Source of the DNA: Altibacter sp. HG106
Lineage (GTDB): Bacteria; Bacteroidota; Bacteroidia; Flavobacteriales; Flavobacteriaceae
DNA: 64,000 nt
Assembly (NCBI RefSeq): GCF_028561755.1
Contig: NZ_JAQQTD010000005.1
Location: forward strand, 124,001 to 188,000
Direction: 5' to 3'
Position 1 is the first letter of the stretch; each line of letters starts with the position of its first letter. The translations under genes were made by a program, and so were the position numbers. This document shows positions 51,347 through 62,501 of the stretch, one piece after another. The notes beneath the pieces are model-generated. The model made no database searches. It was not told where the DNA came from and saw only the letters and a program-made list of their open reading frames with translations.

Positions 51347-53566
51347 GTGCTACGCAAAAAATTTACTTTTATTCCTCAATACGATCAAATGGATTGTGGC
51401 CCTGCCTGTCTGGCAATGGTCGCAAGACATTATGGAAAAGAGTATGCACTCACCTACCTTCGGGAAAGTTCCTTTATCACCCGCGAAGGGGTGAGTATGC
51501 GTGGTATAAGCGAAGCGGCAGAGCAAATAGGCTTGGCCAGCTTTACGGTGAAGATCCCAATACAAGAACTCATCGACAATTTTGTATCGCCTGTGATTCT
51601 GTATTGGAATAAAAACCATTTCGTAGTCTTACATCGAATCACTCGGAATCGATGGACGGGTACCTACCGATTTCATATCGCCGATCCGGGGCACGGACTT
51701 ATTACTTTAGGACGAGAAGATTTTGAGAAATGCTGGATCACAGATAACAATGAAGGGGTTACTCTCTTTTTGAATACCACGGAAGCCTTTTTTGAAGCGG
51801 AAGAAATCAAAACTAGGAAACTCAACCTATCGTTCATACTGAGTTTCCTACGGCCGTATAAACGTGAAGTTACCCAATTGTTCATGGGACTACTAGCCGG
51901 GAGTATTTTTTCCCTAATCTTCCCTTTCCTTACGCAGGCGCTCATCGACAAAGGAATTGCCAATAATAGCCTTAACATTATCTTTTTGATTTTGTTAGCA
52001 CAGGTGTTTCTGTTCTTAGGAAGTATGGTCATTCAAGTGGTGAGAAACTGGATCATGTTGTATATGGGAACCCGTATCAACATTACGATCATCTCAGAGT
52101 TCTTAGCGAAAATTCTAAAACTGCCCATAAAATTCTTTGATACTAAGCTCATTGGAGATTTTAATCAACGAATCCAAGATCACGAACGCATCGAAGAGTT
52201 TTTAACATCCCAAAGTCTGGTGACGTTCTTCTCCTTGGTTAACTTTTCGGTGTTCTTTTTTGTACTGTTCTACTATGATGTGAAAATTGTGCTTGTCTAT
52301 ACGTTTCTTACGGCCTGCGCAATTTTGTGGTCGGTGTTATTTCTGAAAAAAAGAAAAATCTTAGACTACTATCGATTTCAACGTCGTAGTGAAAACCAGG
52401 AGTCTATTTACGAATTGATCAATGGGGTACAGGAAATCAAACTGAATAATTTCGAGGACTACAAACGGGAAGAATGGGAGCGCATTCAGGTAAAGTTGTT
52501 CAATGTTAATTTACGTATCCTCAAACTGAATCAGTTTCAATTGATTGGGTACGACTTTATCAATCAATTCAAAAATATTCTGGTCACTTTTATCGCTGCG
52601 CGCGAAGTGGTGCTAGGTAACATCACCTTGGGAGCCATGCTCGCTGTAGCCTATATCATCGGTCAGATGAACTCGCCTGTAAATCAACTCATCGATTTCT
52701 TCCGTTCGTTGCAGGATGCCAAGTTAAGTTTAGAACGACTAAGTGAAGTACAAGATCAACCGAATGAAGAAAAGGACGGACAGGTGATTCTAGATAAAGA
52801 AGCGCTTTCTTATCAAAATGGGATTGAAAAGGGTATTCGCATCAACAACTTGCATTTTCAGTATGAAGGCCCCAAATCTCCCTATGTGTTAGAAGACATC
52901 GATCTCTTTATGCCAGAAGGAAAAACGACGGCCATCGTAGGTGCTAGTGGAAGCGGAAAAACAACACTTATGAAACTACTGCTTCGATTCTATGAACCGG
53001 CACAAGGCAGTATTCATGTCAACCAACATGATCTAAATACTTTAGCTCCCTCCTATTGGCGCCACCACTGCGGCGTGGTGATGCAAGAGGGATATATCTT
53101 CTCTGCAACCATTGAACGTAATATTGCCACTGGTGACGCAGAAATTAATCATGAGAAACTTCGGCAGGCCATTCGTATCGCAAATATTGAGGAATTTGTG
53201 GACTCCTTGCCTCTCGGACTCAAAACAAAGATTGGTGCCGCAGGAAATGGTATTTCTGGCGGACAAAAACAGCGTATCCTTATTGCCCGAGCGGTCTACA
53301 AAGATCCACACTTCATCTTCTTCGATGAAGCTACAAGCGCCTTAGATGCTGAAAACGAAAAAGTAATTCACGATAATTTACAATCTTTTTTTAACGGAAA
53401 AACGGTGATGGTCATAGCACACCGACTCAGTACCGTGAAAAATGCCGATCAGATTGTGGTGCTTAAAAACGGACGGGTCGTTGAACTGGGAACGCACGAA
53501 GAACTAGTCGAGCAACAACAGGACTACTATAACCTCGTTAGAAACCAATTAGAGCTAGGCGTATGA
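51347..53566 (+). CDS. C39-peptidase-containing ABC exporter (PCAT)
   Basis: The protein (739 aa from GTG 51347) has an N-terminal C39 peptidase (QYDQMDCGPACLAMVARHYG with C17; H91 in KNHFVVLH; D113 in IADPGHG), a six-helix membrane domain (about 165-440) and an ABC ATPase: GASGSGKTTLMKLLL, signature ISGGQKQRILIARA, Walker B HFIFFDEATSALD. It cleaves after the GG of leader peptides and exports the core using ATP. The frame runs on to 51281, but that would overlap the oxygenase by 56 bp; GTG 51347 fits the usual start, 10 bp after its stop. Confidence 0.93.
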   Translation: MLRKKFTFIPQYDQMDCGPACLAMVARHYGKEYALTYLRESSFITREGVSMRGISEAAEQIGLASFTVKIPIQELIDNFVSPVILYWNKNHFVVLHRITRNRWTGTYRFHIADPGHGLITLGREDFEKCWITDNNEGVTLFLNTTEAFFEAEEIKTRKLNLSFILSFLRPYKREVTQLFMGLLAGSIFSLIFPFLTQALIDKGIANNSLNIIFLILLAQVFLFLGSMVIQVVRNWIMLYMGTRINITIISEFLAKILKLPIKFFDTKLIGDFNQRIQDHERIEEFLTSQSLVTFFSLVNFSVFFFVLFYYDVKIVLVYTFLTACAILWSVLFLKKRKILDYYRFQRRSENQESIYELINGVQEIKLNNFEDYKREEWERIQVKLFNVNLRILKLNQFQLIGYDFINQFKNILVTFIAAREVVLGNITLGAMLAVAYIIGQMNSPVNQLIDFFRSLQDAKLSLERLSEVQDQPNEEKDGQVILDKEALSYQNGIEKGIRINNLHFQYEGPKSPYVLEDIDLFMPEGKTTAIVGASGSGKTTLMKLLLRFYEPAQGSIHVNQHDLNTLAPSYWRHHCGVVMQEGYIFSATIERNIATGDAEINHEKLRQAIRIANIEEFVDSLPLGLKTKIGAAGNGISGGQKQRILIARAVYKDPHFIFFDEATSALDAENEKVIHDNLQSFFNGKTVMVIAHRLSTVKNADQIVVLKNGRVVELGTHEELVEQQQDYYNLVRNQLELGV

Positions 53567-53736
53567 GCAAGACGAAAAAACTGCAGAAAGAACTGGATCG
53601 CAACCGCTTTATGGTGGTGCGATACGGTCTCTATTTCATCTTAGCTACCATTACTCTGGTTCTGGTACTATTAGGCTTTATTTCCATTGATGGTAAATCC
53701 ATACTACAAATGGTCATCGACTATTATGTTCGCTAA
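53563..53736 (+). CDS. 57-aa single-span membrane protein ending the peptide operon
   Basis: ATG 53563 overlaps the exporter stop by 4 bp. The protein has a basic N-terminus (KTKKLQKELDRNRF), one membrane helix (about residues 21-41, YGLYFILATITLVLVLLGFI) and a short tail. No HlyD-like adaptor is found in the cluster. It could be a small exporter subunit or an immunity protein; neither is shown. It ends 2 bp before the convergent yifB stop. Confidence 0.72.
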   Translation: MSKTKKLQKELDRNRFMVVRYGLYFILATITLVLVLLGFISIDGKSILQMVIDYYVR

Positions 53737-53738
53737 AA

Positions 53739-55283
53739 TTATCCCAACCACCCCTCTCGATCCAAACTTCGATATTGAATAGCTTCCGAAATATGATGTG
53801 ATTGAATGTTTTCTTCCACATCTAAATCGGCGATCGTACGCGCTACTTTTAAAATACGGTCGTACGCCCGTGCTGAAAGTTGCAGTCGGTCCATAGCCGA
53901 CCTCAACAGTGCTAACGATGCCTCATCAATACGACAAAAAGAGCGAATATGCTTTACTCCCATTTGCGCATTGTAGTGAAGTGAAGCAATTTCTTCAAAT
54001 CGTTTGGCCTGTACCTCTCGGGCCTTGATCACCCGTTCTCTTATCTGAACGCTGCTCTCCCCTTTTCGGTCTTCACTTAAGGTTTCAAAAGGCACCGGAG
54101 TTACCTCAATATGAATATCAATACGATCTAATAGCGGACCGGAAATTTTACTCAAATAGCGCTGCATTTCAGCAGGCGTTGAGGTCATGGCGGAGGTAGG
54201 GTCGTTGAAGTAGCCACTGGGGCTTGGATTCATGCTGGCTACCAACATAAAACTCGAGGGATAGGTAATGGTAAAACGAGCTCTGGAAATGGTTACTTCA
54301 CGATCTTCTAAGGGTTGTCGCATCACTTCCAAAACACTACGCTTAAACTCAGGTAATTCATCTAAAAACAACACGCCATTATGCGCCAAGGAAATCTCAC
54401 CGGGCTGTGGATACCCTCCTCCGCCCACTAGCGCAACGTCTGAAATGGTGTGATGCGGACTCCGAAACGGGCGTGCCGTCATGATCCCGGAGGCCGATAA
54501 GGTACGTCCGGCAACACTGTGAATTTTGGTGGTTTCTAAGGCTTCGGAAAGGCTTAAGGGCGGAAGGATGCTTGGTAGTCGCTTCGCTAGCATCGTCTTA
54601 CCGGAACCGGGCGGACCAATTAGAATAATATTATGGCCTCCAGCAGCGGCAATCTCCATGCAGCGCTTGATACTCTCCTGCCCTTTTACATCGCTAAAAT
54701 CAAATTCAGGTTGTGACAGATGCTCGTAAAATTCTTTGGTCATATCTACCTTGGTAGGCGTTAATTCAGAAGTTTCCGAAGCGAAAAAAGCAATCACCTC
54801 CTTAATGTTCTTTGCTCCGTACACATTGATGGTTTCAACAATAGCAGCTTCCTTCGCATTCTGTTCCGGAAGAATTACACCTTTGAACCCTTCTTCAAAG
54901 GCATTGATCGCGATGGGTAGCGCTCCACGAATGGGTTGCAGCGAGCCATCAAGAGACAATTCTCCCATAATGATGTATTGCGAAAGCGGTTTTTCTTCGG
55001 AAATCTGTCCGGTGGACACCAAAATACCCATGGCCAGCGTAAGGTCGTAAGCAGCGCCTTCCTTGCGCATGTCGGCCGGAGCCATATTCAAGGTGATCTT
55101 CTTTCCGGGAATTTTATAGCCATTGTTCTGAAGGGCAGCAGCGATTCGGTAATTGCTTTCTTTGATAGCGTTGTCGGGAAGGCCAACCAGGTGATAACCA
55201 ATTCCAATATCGGTGTTCACCTCTACCGTGATGGTGGTCGCTTCCACGCCAAACACGGCACTCCCATATACTTTGGTAAGCAT
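53739..55283 (-). CDS. comM: YifB/ComM-type Mg-chelatase-like AAA ATPase
   Basis: The 514-aa protein has a Lon-like N-terminal domain ([23 protein letters not shown]), Walker A in [40 protein letters not shown], Walker B in [10 protein letters not shown] and a C-terminal helical domain. It matches the YifB/ComM family; ComM is a helicase that helps integrate DNA taken up by transformation. Single gene on the minus strand, 59 bp below the module 2 regulator. Role in this organism is by homology. Confidence 0.92.
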   Translation of the reverse strand: MLTKVYGSAVFGVEATTITVEVNTDIGIGYHLVGLPDNAIKESNYRIAAALQNNGYKIPGKKITLNMAPADMRKEGAAYDLTLAMGILVSTGQISEEKPLSQYIIMGELSLDGSLQPIRGALPIAINAFEEGFKGVILPEQNAKEAAIVETINVYGAKNIKEVIAFFASETSELTPTKVDMTKEFYEHLSQPEFDFSDVKGQESIKRCMEIAAAGGHNIILIGPPGSGKTMLAKRLPSILPPLSLSEALETTKIHSVAGRTLSASGIMTARPFRSPHHTISDVALVGGGGYPQPGEISLAHNGVLFLDELPEFKRSVLEVMRQPLEDREVTISRARFTITYPSSFMLVASMNPSPSGYFNDPTSAMTSTPAEMQRYLSKISGPLLDRIDIHIEVTPVPFETLSEDRKGESSVQIRERVIKAREVQAKRFEEIASLHYNAQMGVKHIRSFCRIDEASLALLRSAMDRLQLSARAYDRILKVARTIADLDVEENIQSHHISEAIQYRSLDREGWLG

Positions 55284-55341
55284 ACACAGTGTGTTTTAAA
55301 TGGGAGTTGTTGAAAAGGTAAGATACGAAAACTAAGGTAAA

Positions 55342-56013
55342 TTAGTTCTCAATAATGATAGGTGGTATCAATTCGTTCTGAATAGCAAAAATCACCAAGC
55401 CAGCGATGTTACGAACACCGGTTTTTTGAAGTAGGTTTTTTCGGTGGACTTCCACGGTACGCGGACTAATAAAGAGCTTCTTTGCAATCTCAGCGGTCTT
55501 AAATTGCTTGCAGATTAGTTCGAGGACTTCCGTTTCTCGATCGGTCAAGAAATCCTCATCAAAAACGGATTTGTCTTGTGTCTTTTTATCGGCATATTTT
55601 TTATTCAAAATAGCCATGACCTCGTTGTCGTAATAAAACCCGTTGTAGAAAACTTGTTTGATGGTGTGCAATACTTTATCAGGAGGCGAATTCTTTACCA
55701 GATAAGCACTAGCCCCAACATCGATCATGTTGCGAATAAAGGGTTTGGTATTGTAGGTGGTACAGGCAATGATCCCAATTTCTTGATACAGCTCATTCAT
55801 CTTTTTGGTAGCCTCTACTCCATTAAGTCCCGGCATTTTTATGTCGGTTATCACGACATCTGGTAACGGGTTTGCTGTTGCTAAAAAATCAAGTAATTCA
55901 ATTCCATTGGTGGCCTGATGCATCACATCAATCTCTTCATCACGCGCCAAAATATGTGCCAACCCTACTCGAAAAAGCTCTTCATCATCGGCTATGACCA
56001 CTCGTATGTTCAC
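55342..56013 (-). CDS. NarL/LuxR-type response regulator, signalling module 2
   Basis: The 223-aa protein has IADDEELFRVGLAH, phospho-acceptor D57 in VVITDIKMP, K in LVKNSP and a LuxR helix-turn-helix (DRETEVLELICKQFKTAEIAKKLFISPRTVEVHRKNLLQKTG). It follows its kinase by 24 bp. It is the module 2 counterpart of the 32479 gene and likely recognises the shared promoter motif; inference. Confidence 0.92.
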   Translation of the reverse strand: MNIRVVIADDEELFRVGLAHILARDEEIDVMHQATNGIELLDFLATANPLPDVVITDIKMPGLNGVEATKKMNELYQEIGIIACTTYNTKPFIRNMIDVGASAYLVKNSPPDKVLHTIKQVFYNGFYYDNEVMAILNKKYADKKTQDKSVFDEDFLTDRETEVLELICKQFKTAEIAKKLFISPRTVEVHRKNLLQKTGVRNIAGLVIFAIQNELIPPIIIEN

Positions 56014-56037
56014 GGTTATTAGTTTAGGGTGAAGATA

Positions 56038-56847
56038 CTAAAATTGTGACAAAGGTTTATGGAGTTCCAGGCTGAATCCTTGTCCGCTTGTCGAGGTCAT
56101 TACAATCGTCGCCCCCAGGATATCCGCACGTTGTTGGAGTCCGCTTAACCCCAAACCTCTCTTGGCTGTACCATCTTTCAATTCAAATCCCTTCCCATCA
56201 TCTTGATAGGTAAAGTTCAATGCTTCTTTGGTTGTGGTAAGTTTCACAACGACCGTAGTGGCTTCGGCATATTTAATAGTATTGTTGAATAGTTCCTGAA
56301 CCATCCTAAAAATATGCAATTCTTCTTCCGGTGGTAGGGTTTCTTCGGAATACTCCAACGTATATTTCAATTCAAATTTTTTAGTATCCGAAACTTCGTC
56401 AAATAATTCTTCCAAGGCCGCTTCGAGTCCGAATTTTGATAAGGTCGGCGGAAGCAGATCATGGGCAATCTTACGAGAACTCTCTAACACGGTTCCGGTA
56501 ATCGCAACGATCTGTGCTCCGATGGAATTGGCTTCTTCCGAAGCAATCTGGGTATCCGACAACATATTCGCATGCAATGAAACGATGTTTAATTTCGAAC
56601 TAATCGCATCGTGCAAGTCCTGGGCGATGCGTTGGCGTTCTTCTTCTTGGGTAACGATGGTGGCTTGTAGTAATTCTTTTTGATGCAAAATACGTTGATT
56701 GGCTTGCTCTAGTTCGGCATTCACTACTCGTTTTCGAGAAAAGATAAAGAACAACACCACAGCGCCTGCCATGATTGCCAAGACCAGAAGGGCCACGAGG
56801 ATAACGTTTAAGCTCTGAAAATCGTTTTGGAATAATTCTTCCACCAT
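56038..56847 (-). CDS. HisKA_3 sensor histidine kinase, signalling module 2
   Basis: The 269-aa kinase has one N-terminal membrane helix (about residues 14-36), a coiled coil, the box RQRIAQDLHDAISSKLNIVSLHANM with H79 and HATPase_c (VQELFNNTIKYAEAT, YQDDGKGFEL, RGLGLSGLQQR). Like its module 1 counterpart it has no sensor domain. Its start overlaps the membrane-protein gene by 40 bp. Confidence 0.9.
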   Translation of the reverse strand: MVEELFQNDFQSLNVILVALLVLAIMAGAVVLFFIFSRKRVVNAELEQANQRILHQKELLQATIVTQEEERQRIAQDLHDAISSKLNIVSLHANMLSDTQIASEEANSIGAQIVAITGTVLESSRKIAHDLLPPTLSKFGLEAALEELFDEVSDTKKFELKYTLEYSEETLPPEEELHIFRMVQELFNNTIKYAEATTVVVKLTTTKEALNFTYQDDGKGFELKDGTAKRGLGLSGLQQRADILGATIVMTSTSGQGFSLELHKPLSQF

Positions 56848-57467
56848 TCTACTAAAATAAGAATTTGAAAGGCGAGGTAAAGAAACAGATTGATATTTAT
56901 TAACAATCGTATAAAATCAGGCGGTACATCCAGGTTCAATACCAAATTCCCCGAAGCGAAAATCAAGGTGCTTGACAGCAAGTAGAAGAACAATCCAATA
57001 TTGGTGATCATGAAGATTTGATTTCCAGCCAAACAGCGGTACAGGTATAAGAGCGAATAAAAAACGAGAATGACCTGTGTTATCACCATTCCCATGGGGT
57101 TATACCTATAGTACATAGCCGGATCCTCGACATATTGATAAATTAAAAACCCCAAGGTTGCTAGTAGGACGATCCAAATCCATTGATGATGCAGCAACAC
57201 CTTGTAAAACCAAGACAATAGGATGAATTGAGAAATAAAGTAATAGTGAGATAAAAACAAATTAGATTCCCATTCAAGTTCAGAAATTCCGTATTTAGAC
57301 AACAGTTGAATAATCCCTACGGAAAAAAGATAAATTGTAAATGCTCGATAAGCCTTGCCAAATTTAAATAAACCCGTTGCATAAATGATAAAGAGCACTA
57401 CAGAGCCAAAAATTGTAATGCTCCTTATTACAGTAATAAATGAATCTAATAATGTGGCTTCCTCCAT
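56808..57467 (-). CDS. Polytopic membrane protein, signalling module 2
   Basis: The 219-aa protein has about seven membrane helices (IRSITIFGSVVLFIIYATG, AFTIYLFSVGIIQLL, IWIVLLATLGFLIYQ, GMVITQVILVFYSLLYLY, IGLFFYLLSSTLIFASG, LININLFLYLAFQILILV). Its size, layout and place match the 33875-34594 protein, although I cannot align the sequences closely by eye. Its start codon overlaps the small-protein stop by 1 bp (TAATG). A shared sensing role with the kinase is inferred. Confidence 0.8.
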   Translation of the reverse strand: MEEATLLDSFITVIRSITIFGSVVLFIIYATGLFKFGKAYRAFTIYLFSVGIIQLLSKYGISELEWESNLFLSHYYFISQFILLSWFYKVLLHHQWIWIVLLATLGFLIYQYVEDPAMYYRYNPMGMVITQVILVFYSLLYLYRCLAGNQIFMITNIGLFFYLLSSTLIFASGNLVLNLDVPPDFIRLLININLFLYLAFQILILVEWWKNYSKTIFRA

Positions 57468-57835
57468 TAATTTAACGCGCTCGTTGGATCACAAATTGGA
57501 GGACAGGGTGAGGTAAAATCCCAAATACTGTAGGTGGTATCGGTATCGCTGGTGGGTAGCAAATCGCGGTACACCCCACTGCGATCTTTCTCAGTGCCTA
57601 CAATGATCAATTTTTCGGTATTATCGGAAGGATCCACTCCTAAATACGCTCTAATACACGCATCTGAGTCGTCAGCAGGATTGCCCATCTCTTTCAGCAC
57701 CCCGTTTAGGTCCTGTACCGGAATTAAAAATGCATTACACTCATTGTGTGCATTGTACGTTGATTCGTCGTTTCTCCATTGTTGGGTCCACGATTGTGCT
57801 TCGGAAAGGGTGATTTTTTTGTCAGTACTGCTCAT
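57467..57835 (-). CDS. Small soluble protein, signalling module 2
   Basis: The 122-aa protein starts at 57835 (MSSTDKKITLSEAQSWTQQW); the 17 codons before are hydrophobic and cross the regulator site, so I reject them. It shares with the module 1 protein the I-T-x-x-E-A-x(6)-W head and an R-x-Y-x-G middle. Its tail holds a CPPIC motif close to the C-terminus, where module 1 has GWPPYSY. The pair of cysteines around Pro-Pro could bind metal or form a disulfide. No family known to me. Confidence 0.8.
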   Translation of the reverse strand: MSSTDKKITLSEAQSWTQQWRNDESTYNAHNECNAFLIPVQDLNGVLKEMGNPADDSDACIRAYLGVDPSDNTEKLIIVGTEKDRSGVYRDLLPTSDTDTTYSIWDFTSPCPPICDPTSALN

Positions 57836-57877
57836 GATTGAAAATTTAAAAGGTTGAGAGATTAAAATTAGAAAAAA

Positions 57878-57890
57878 GGGAAGCATCCCC
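57878..57890. promoter_or_regulatory. Candidate regulator site upstream of module 2
   Basis: GGGAAGCATCCCC lies 43 bp from the module 2 start and 8 bp from a TAATTTTA box (57870 to 57863). It matches the module 1 site in GGAAnnATCCCC; the two distances to ATG differ by 31 bp, close to three helical turns. Confidence 0.45.
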
Positions 57891-57916
57891 CCAACAAATT
57901 TTCAATTATTAAGAAG

Positions 57917-59482
57917 CTAGTCTACAATTCGTTTCACCAGGTTTTGGGTCGAAAGGTTTGAAAGTTCCCCAGGATCCTGGTTTTGCAAGGCTTGTAATGT
58001 ATCCTTGGCCACCACTTTTCCTAGTTGTACCCCCCATTGGTCGTAACTGTAAATATTCCAAATCACCCCTTGTACAAACAGTTTGTGTTCGTACAGGGCA
58101 ATGAGGCTTCCCAGGTTTTTTGGAGTGAGTTTTTCAATAATAAGACTATTGGTAGGTTGGTTTCCTCGGAAACTCTTGAACGCATCTGTTGGGTCTTGCT
58201 GATAGGTGCCTTCCATCAGTGCTTCGGTTTGAGCCAAGAAGTTGGCCAGCAACTTATCCTGATGCTCTTGCTGCCCGTGCAAGGAATTTGAGAATGCGAT
58301 GAAATCGGTGGGAATCAACTTTGTTCCCTGATGCAGTAATTGGAAGAAGGCATGTTGCGCATTCGTACCCGTGCTCCCCCAAACCACGGTTCCGGTTTGA
58401 TACGGTATTGGATTCCCGTTTCTGTCGATATGTTTTCCGTTGCTTTCCATCACAGCCTGCTGCAGATACTGCACCATTTTGCTTAGATACTGTGAATAGG
58501 GTACTAAACATTCGGTTTCAGCTTCAAAAAAATTGTTATACCAAACCGACAATAACCCCAAAATTATCGGCATATTTTGCGCTGCCGGAGCCTCTTTAAA
58601 ATGCTTGTCCATTGCATGTGCACCGCGCAATAGCGCTTCAAAATGAACGTAGCCTACAGCACACGCAATGGAGAGTCCGACGGCACTCCACAACGAAAAT
58701 CGACCGCCTACCCAATCCCACATAGGGAAGATCTGTTCCGAAGAAATACCGAATTCGGTCACGGCGTCTAAATTGGTAGAGACTGCCACAAAATGTTTGG
58801 CGATATCGGCTTCCGAAGCCTGTTCTAAAAACCAAGACCGAATGGTAGCGGCATTGGTAAGAGTTTCCTGTGTAGTAAAGCTCTTGGAAACAATGATAAA
58901 TAAGGTCGTTTCTGGATCAAGATCTTTCAGCACTTCCATCACATGGTCGCCATCCACATTGCTTACAAAGTGAACCTCTAAATGATTACGGTAATACTTG
59001 AGGGCTTCACACACCATATCCGGACCGAGATCGCTTCCGCCAATCCCAATATTTACTACCGTTTTGATAGGTTTTCCGGTGAATCCTTTCCAGTCTCCTG
59101 AAATGACACTTTCAGAAAAAAATTGCATTTTCTCAAGCGTTTCAGAAACTTCTTTGGGCATGGCCTCAAAATTCCGAAGGGCGGTATGCCCCACCGCTCT
59201 ATGTTCGGTTTCGTTAATTTTTTCTAAGCTGAATTGCGCCTTGATGGCATCGGGCAAGTGACATTCTTCTGCCAACTGAAACAACAGAGACAAGGTTTCC
59301 TTATCGATGCGATTTTTTGAATAATCCAGGTAAAAATCCTCCCATTGAAGGCTCATGTCGTGAGCGCGTGTGGATTGTTGCTGAAAGAGATCCACCAGAT
59401 GTTCCGCTTTCAGTTGTTCAAAATGCAATTGCAGGGCCGCCCAAGCTTGCGTCTGCGTAGGGTTAATTTTTGGAAATGTCAT
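57917..59482 (-). CDS. pgi: Glucose-6-phosphate isomerase (Pgi)
   Basis: The 521-aa enzyme interconverts glucose-6-phosphate and fructose-6-phosphate. It has VNIGIGGSDLGPDMVCEAL, FIIVSKSFTTQETL, MWDWVGGRFSLWSAVGLSIA, VVWGSTGTNAQHAFFQLLHQG and the terminal QWGVQLGKVVA block. It has its own promoter box (59502) within the end of the preceding kinase gene region and precedes, in glycolysis order, pfkA and gapA on the same strand. Confidence 0.96.
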   Translation of the reverse strand: MTFPKINPTQTQAWAALQLHFEQLKAEHLVDLFQQQSTRAHDMSLQWEDFYLDYSKNRIDKETLSLLFQLAEECHLPDAIKAQFSLEKINETEHRAVGHTALRNFEAMPKEVSETLEKMQFFSESVISGDWKGFTGKPIKTVVNIGIGGSDLGPDMVCEALKYYRNHLEVHFVSNVDGDHVMEVLKDLDPETTLFIIVSKSFTTQETLTNAATIRSWFLEQASEADIAKHFVAVSTNLDAVTEFGISSEQIFPMWDWVGGRFSLWSAVGLSIACAVGYVHFEALLRGAHAMDKHFKEAPAAQNMPIILGLLSVWYNNFFEAETECLVPYSQYLSKMVQYLQQAVMESNGKHIDRNGNPIPYQTGTVVWGSTGTNAQHAFFQLLHQGTKLIPTDFIAFSNSLHGQQEHQDKLLANFLAQTEALMEGTYQQDPTDAFKSFRGNQPTNSLIIEKLTPKNLGSLIALYEHKLFVQGVIWNIYSYDQWGVQLGKVVAKDTLQALQNQDPGELSNLSTQNLVKRIVD

Positions 59483-59501
59483 AAGGTGTTGTTCACACTT
59501 G

Positions 59502-59509
59502 CAAAGATA
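59502..59509 (-). promoter_or_regulatory. Promoter -7 box of pgi
   Basis: TATCTTTG on the minus strand, 19 nt before the ATG at 59482. The -33 is not clear. Confidence 0.45.
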
Positions 59510-59524
59510 GGGGTTGCGAGCGAG

Positions 59525-60394
59525 TTATGAAGAGGTTTCTCCGGTTAAGCGGTGTTTTCGGTAATACTCGATAAGTCCGTCAATGGGGCGACGTATAATG
59601 TTCCCCAATTCTAAATTGTAAGGCTTCAAGGCATCGCTAATAATCTCTTCTGAAAAGTGTGCGATAGACCCTACAAAATGAATAGGTACCTTTTGCGCTT
59701 CCTTGTAGCAAAGCACTCTGTTTTCAATAAAGGTATTCATCCCTTCGGAAATCAATTTATAGAAATATCCATTCACTTCTTCCGAAGTAAAAATAAATTC
59801 TGCAAAAGATGCCAAATAGGTATTTGGGTTAGGCCGCTTGTAAACATTGGTTTTAATTACATCCGGATCCAGATCGAAGCGCTTTTCGAATTGTCGCGCG
59901 AGCACATCTGGCATTTTTTTATAGTAATAGTCGCGAATCAAACGTTTTCCGAAGTAATTACCACTGGCTTCGTCCATCAAAGTGTAGCCTAGCGAAGGAA
60001 CGCTTAAATGAATTTCCTTTCCATCGAAATAGCAGCTATTAGAACCGGTACCAAGGATACATACAATACCAGCCTCAGTTGTCGCCGCATGTACTGCCGC
60101 GGCTAAATCTTCGCTCACGGTTACCTCTGCTTCCGTAAAAACCGTTTTAAGAATATCGGTCATGATCTGATTGGGCGTCTTGGTGCCGCATCCGGCACCG
60201 TAGAAGTCCACGTAATGCACTTCCGAAGTAATTTCCATCAAGTCGGGATTTTCCTGTAACCGTTCTAAGAGATCTTCGGGAGGCACCACCGCCGGGTTGA
60301 GGCCCCGGGTACGGGTTTTAAGGGCTACTTCCCCATTGGGCCGAAGTAAAATCCAATCACATTTCGTAGAACCGCCGTCTGCAATTAAGGTCAT
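59525..60394 (-). CDS. BadF/BadG-type sugar kinase (N-acetylglucosamine-kinase-like)
   Basis: The 289-aa protein starts with the ATPase loop LIADGGSTKCDWILL, then DFYGAGCG, EDLAAAVHA, CILGTGSNSCYFDG and GYTLMDEASGNYFGKRLIRD, ending VGSIAHFSEEII. This is the BadF/BadG ATPase fold of GlcNAc kinases. It lies 4 bp after gapA, so it is in the pfkA operon and likely feeds amino sugar or glucose into glycolysis. The exact sugar is not certain. Confidence 0.85.
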   Translation of the reverse strand: MTLIADGGSTKCDWILLRPNGEVALKTRTRGLNPAVVPPEDLLERLQENPDLMEITSEVHYVDFYGAGCGTKTPNQIMTDILKTVFTEAEVTVSEDLAAAVHAATTEAGIVCILGTGSNSCYFDGKEIHLSVPSLGYTLMDEASGNYFGKRLIRDYYYKKMPDVLARQFEKRFDLDPDVIKTNVYKRPNPNTYLASFAEFIFTSEEVNGYFYKLISEGMNTFIENRVLCYKEAQKVPIHFVGSIAHFSEEIISDALKPYNLELGNIIRRPIDGLIEYYRKHRLTGETSS

Positions 60395-60398
60395 AAGC

Positions 60399-62391
<1,993 letters not shown>

Positions 62392-62397
62392 GTAGTG

Positions 62398-62428
62398 TAA
62401 AACTATAGCAATATTTTCATATGACAAA
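62398..62428 (-). promoter_or_regulatory. Promoter of the pfkA-gapA-kinase operon
   Basis: On the minus strand TTTG (62428 to 62425), a 19-nt spacer and TAGTTTTA (62405 to 62398), 6 nt before the pfkA ATG. One base off the -7 consensus; short or no leader. Confidence 0.55.
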
Positions 62429-62460
62429 CGAGAAAATCATCGATAACGTTTTCGATTTGA

Positions 62461-62497
62461 AAAAAAAATAAGGAAGCCGTAAAATAGTGGCTCCCTT
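62461..62497 (-). terminator. Terminator after the amylase gene
   Basis: On the minus strand GGGAGCC/GGCTTCC (one G-U pair) around a 9-nt loop, then TTATTTTTTTT. It lies between the amylase stop (62502) and the pfkA promoter. Confidence 0.75.
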
Positions 62498-62501
62498 ACT
62501 G

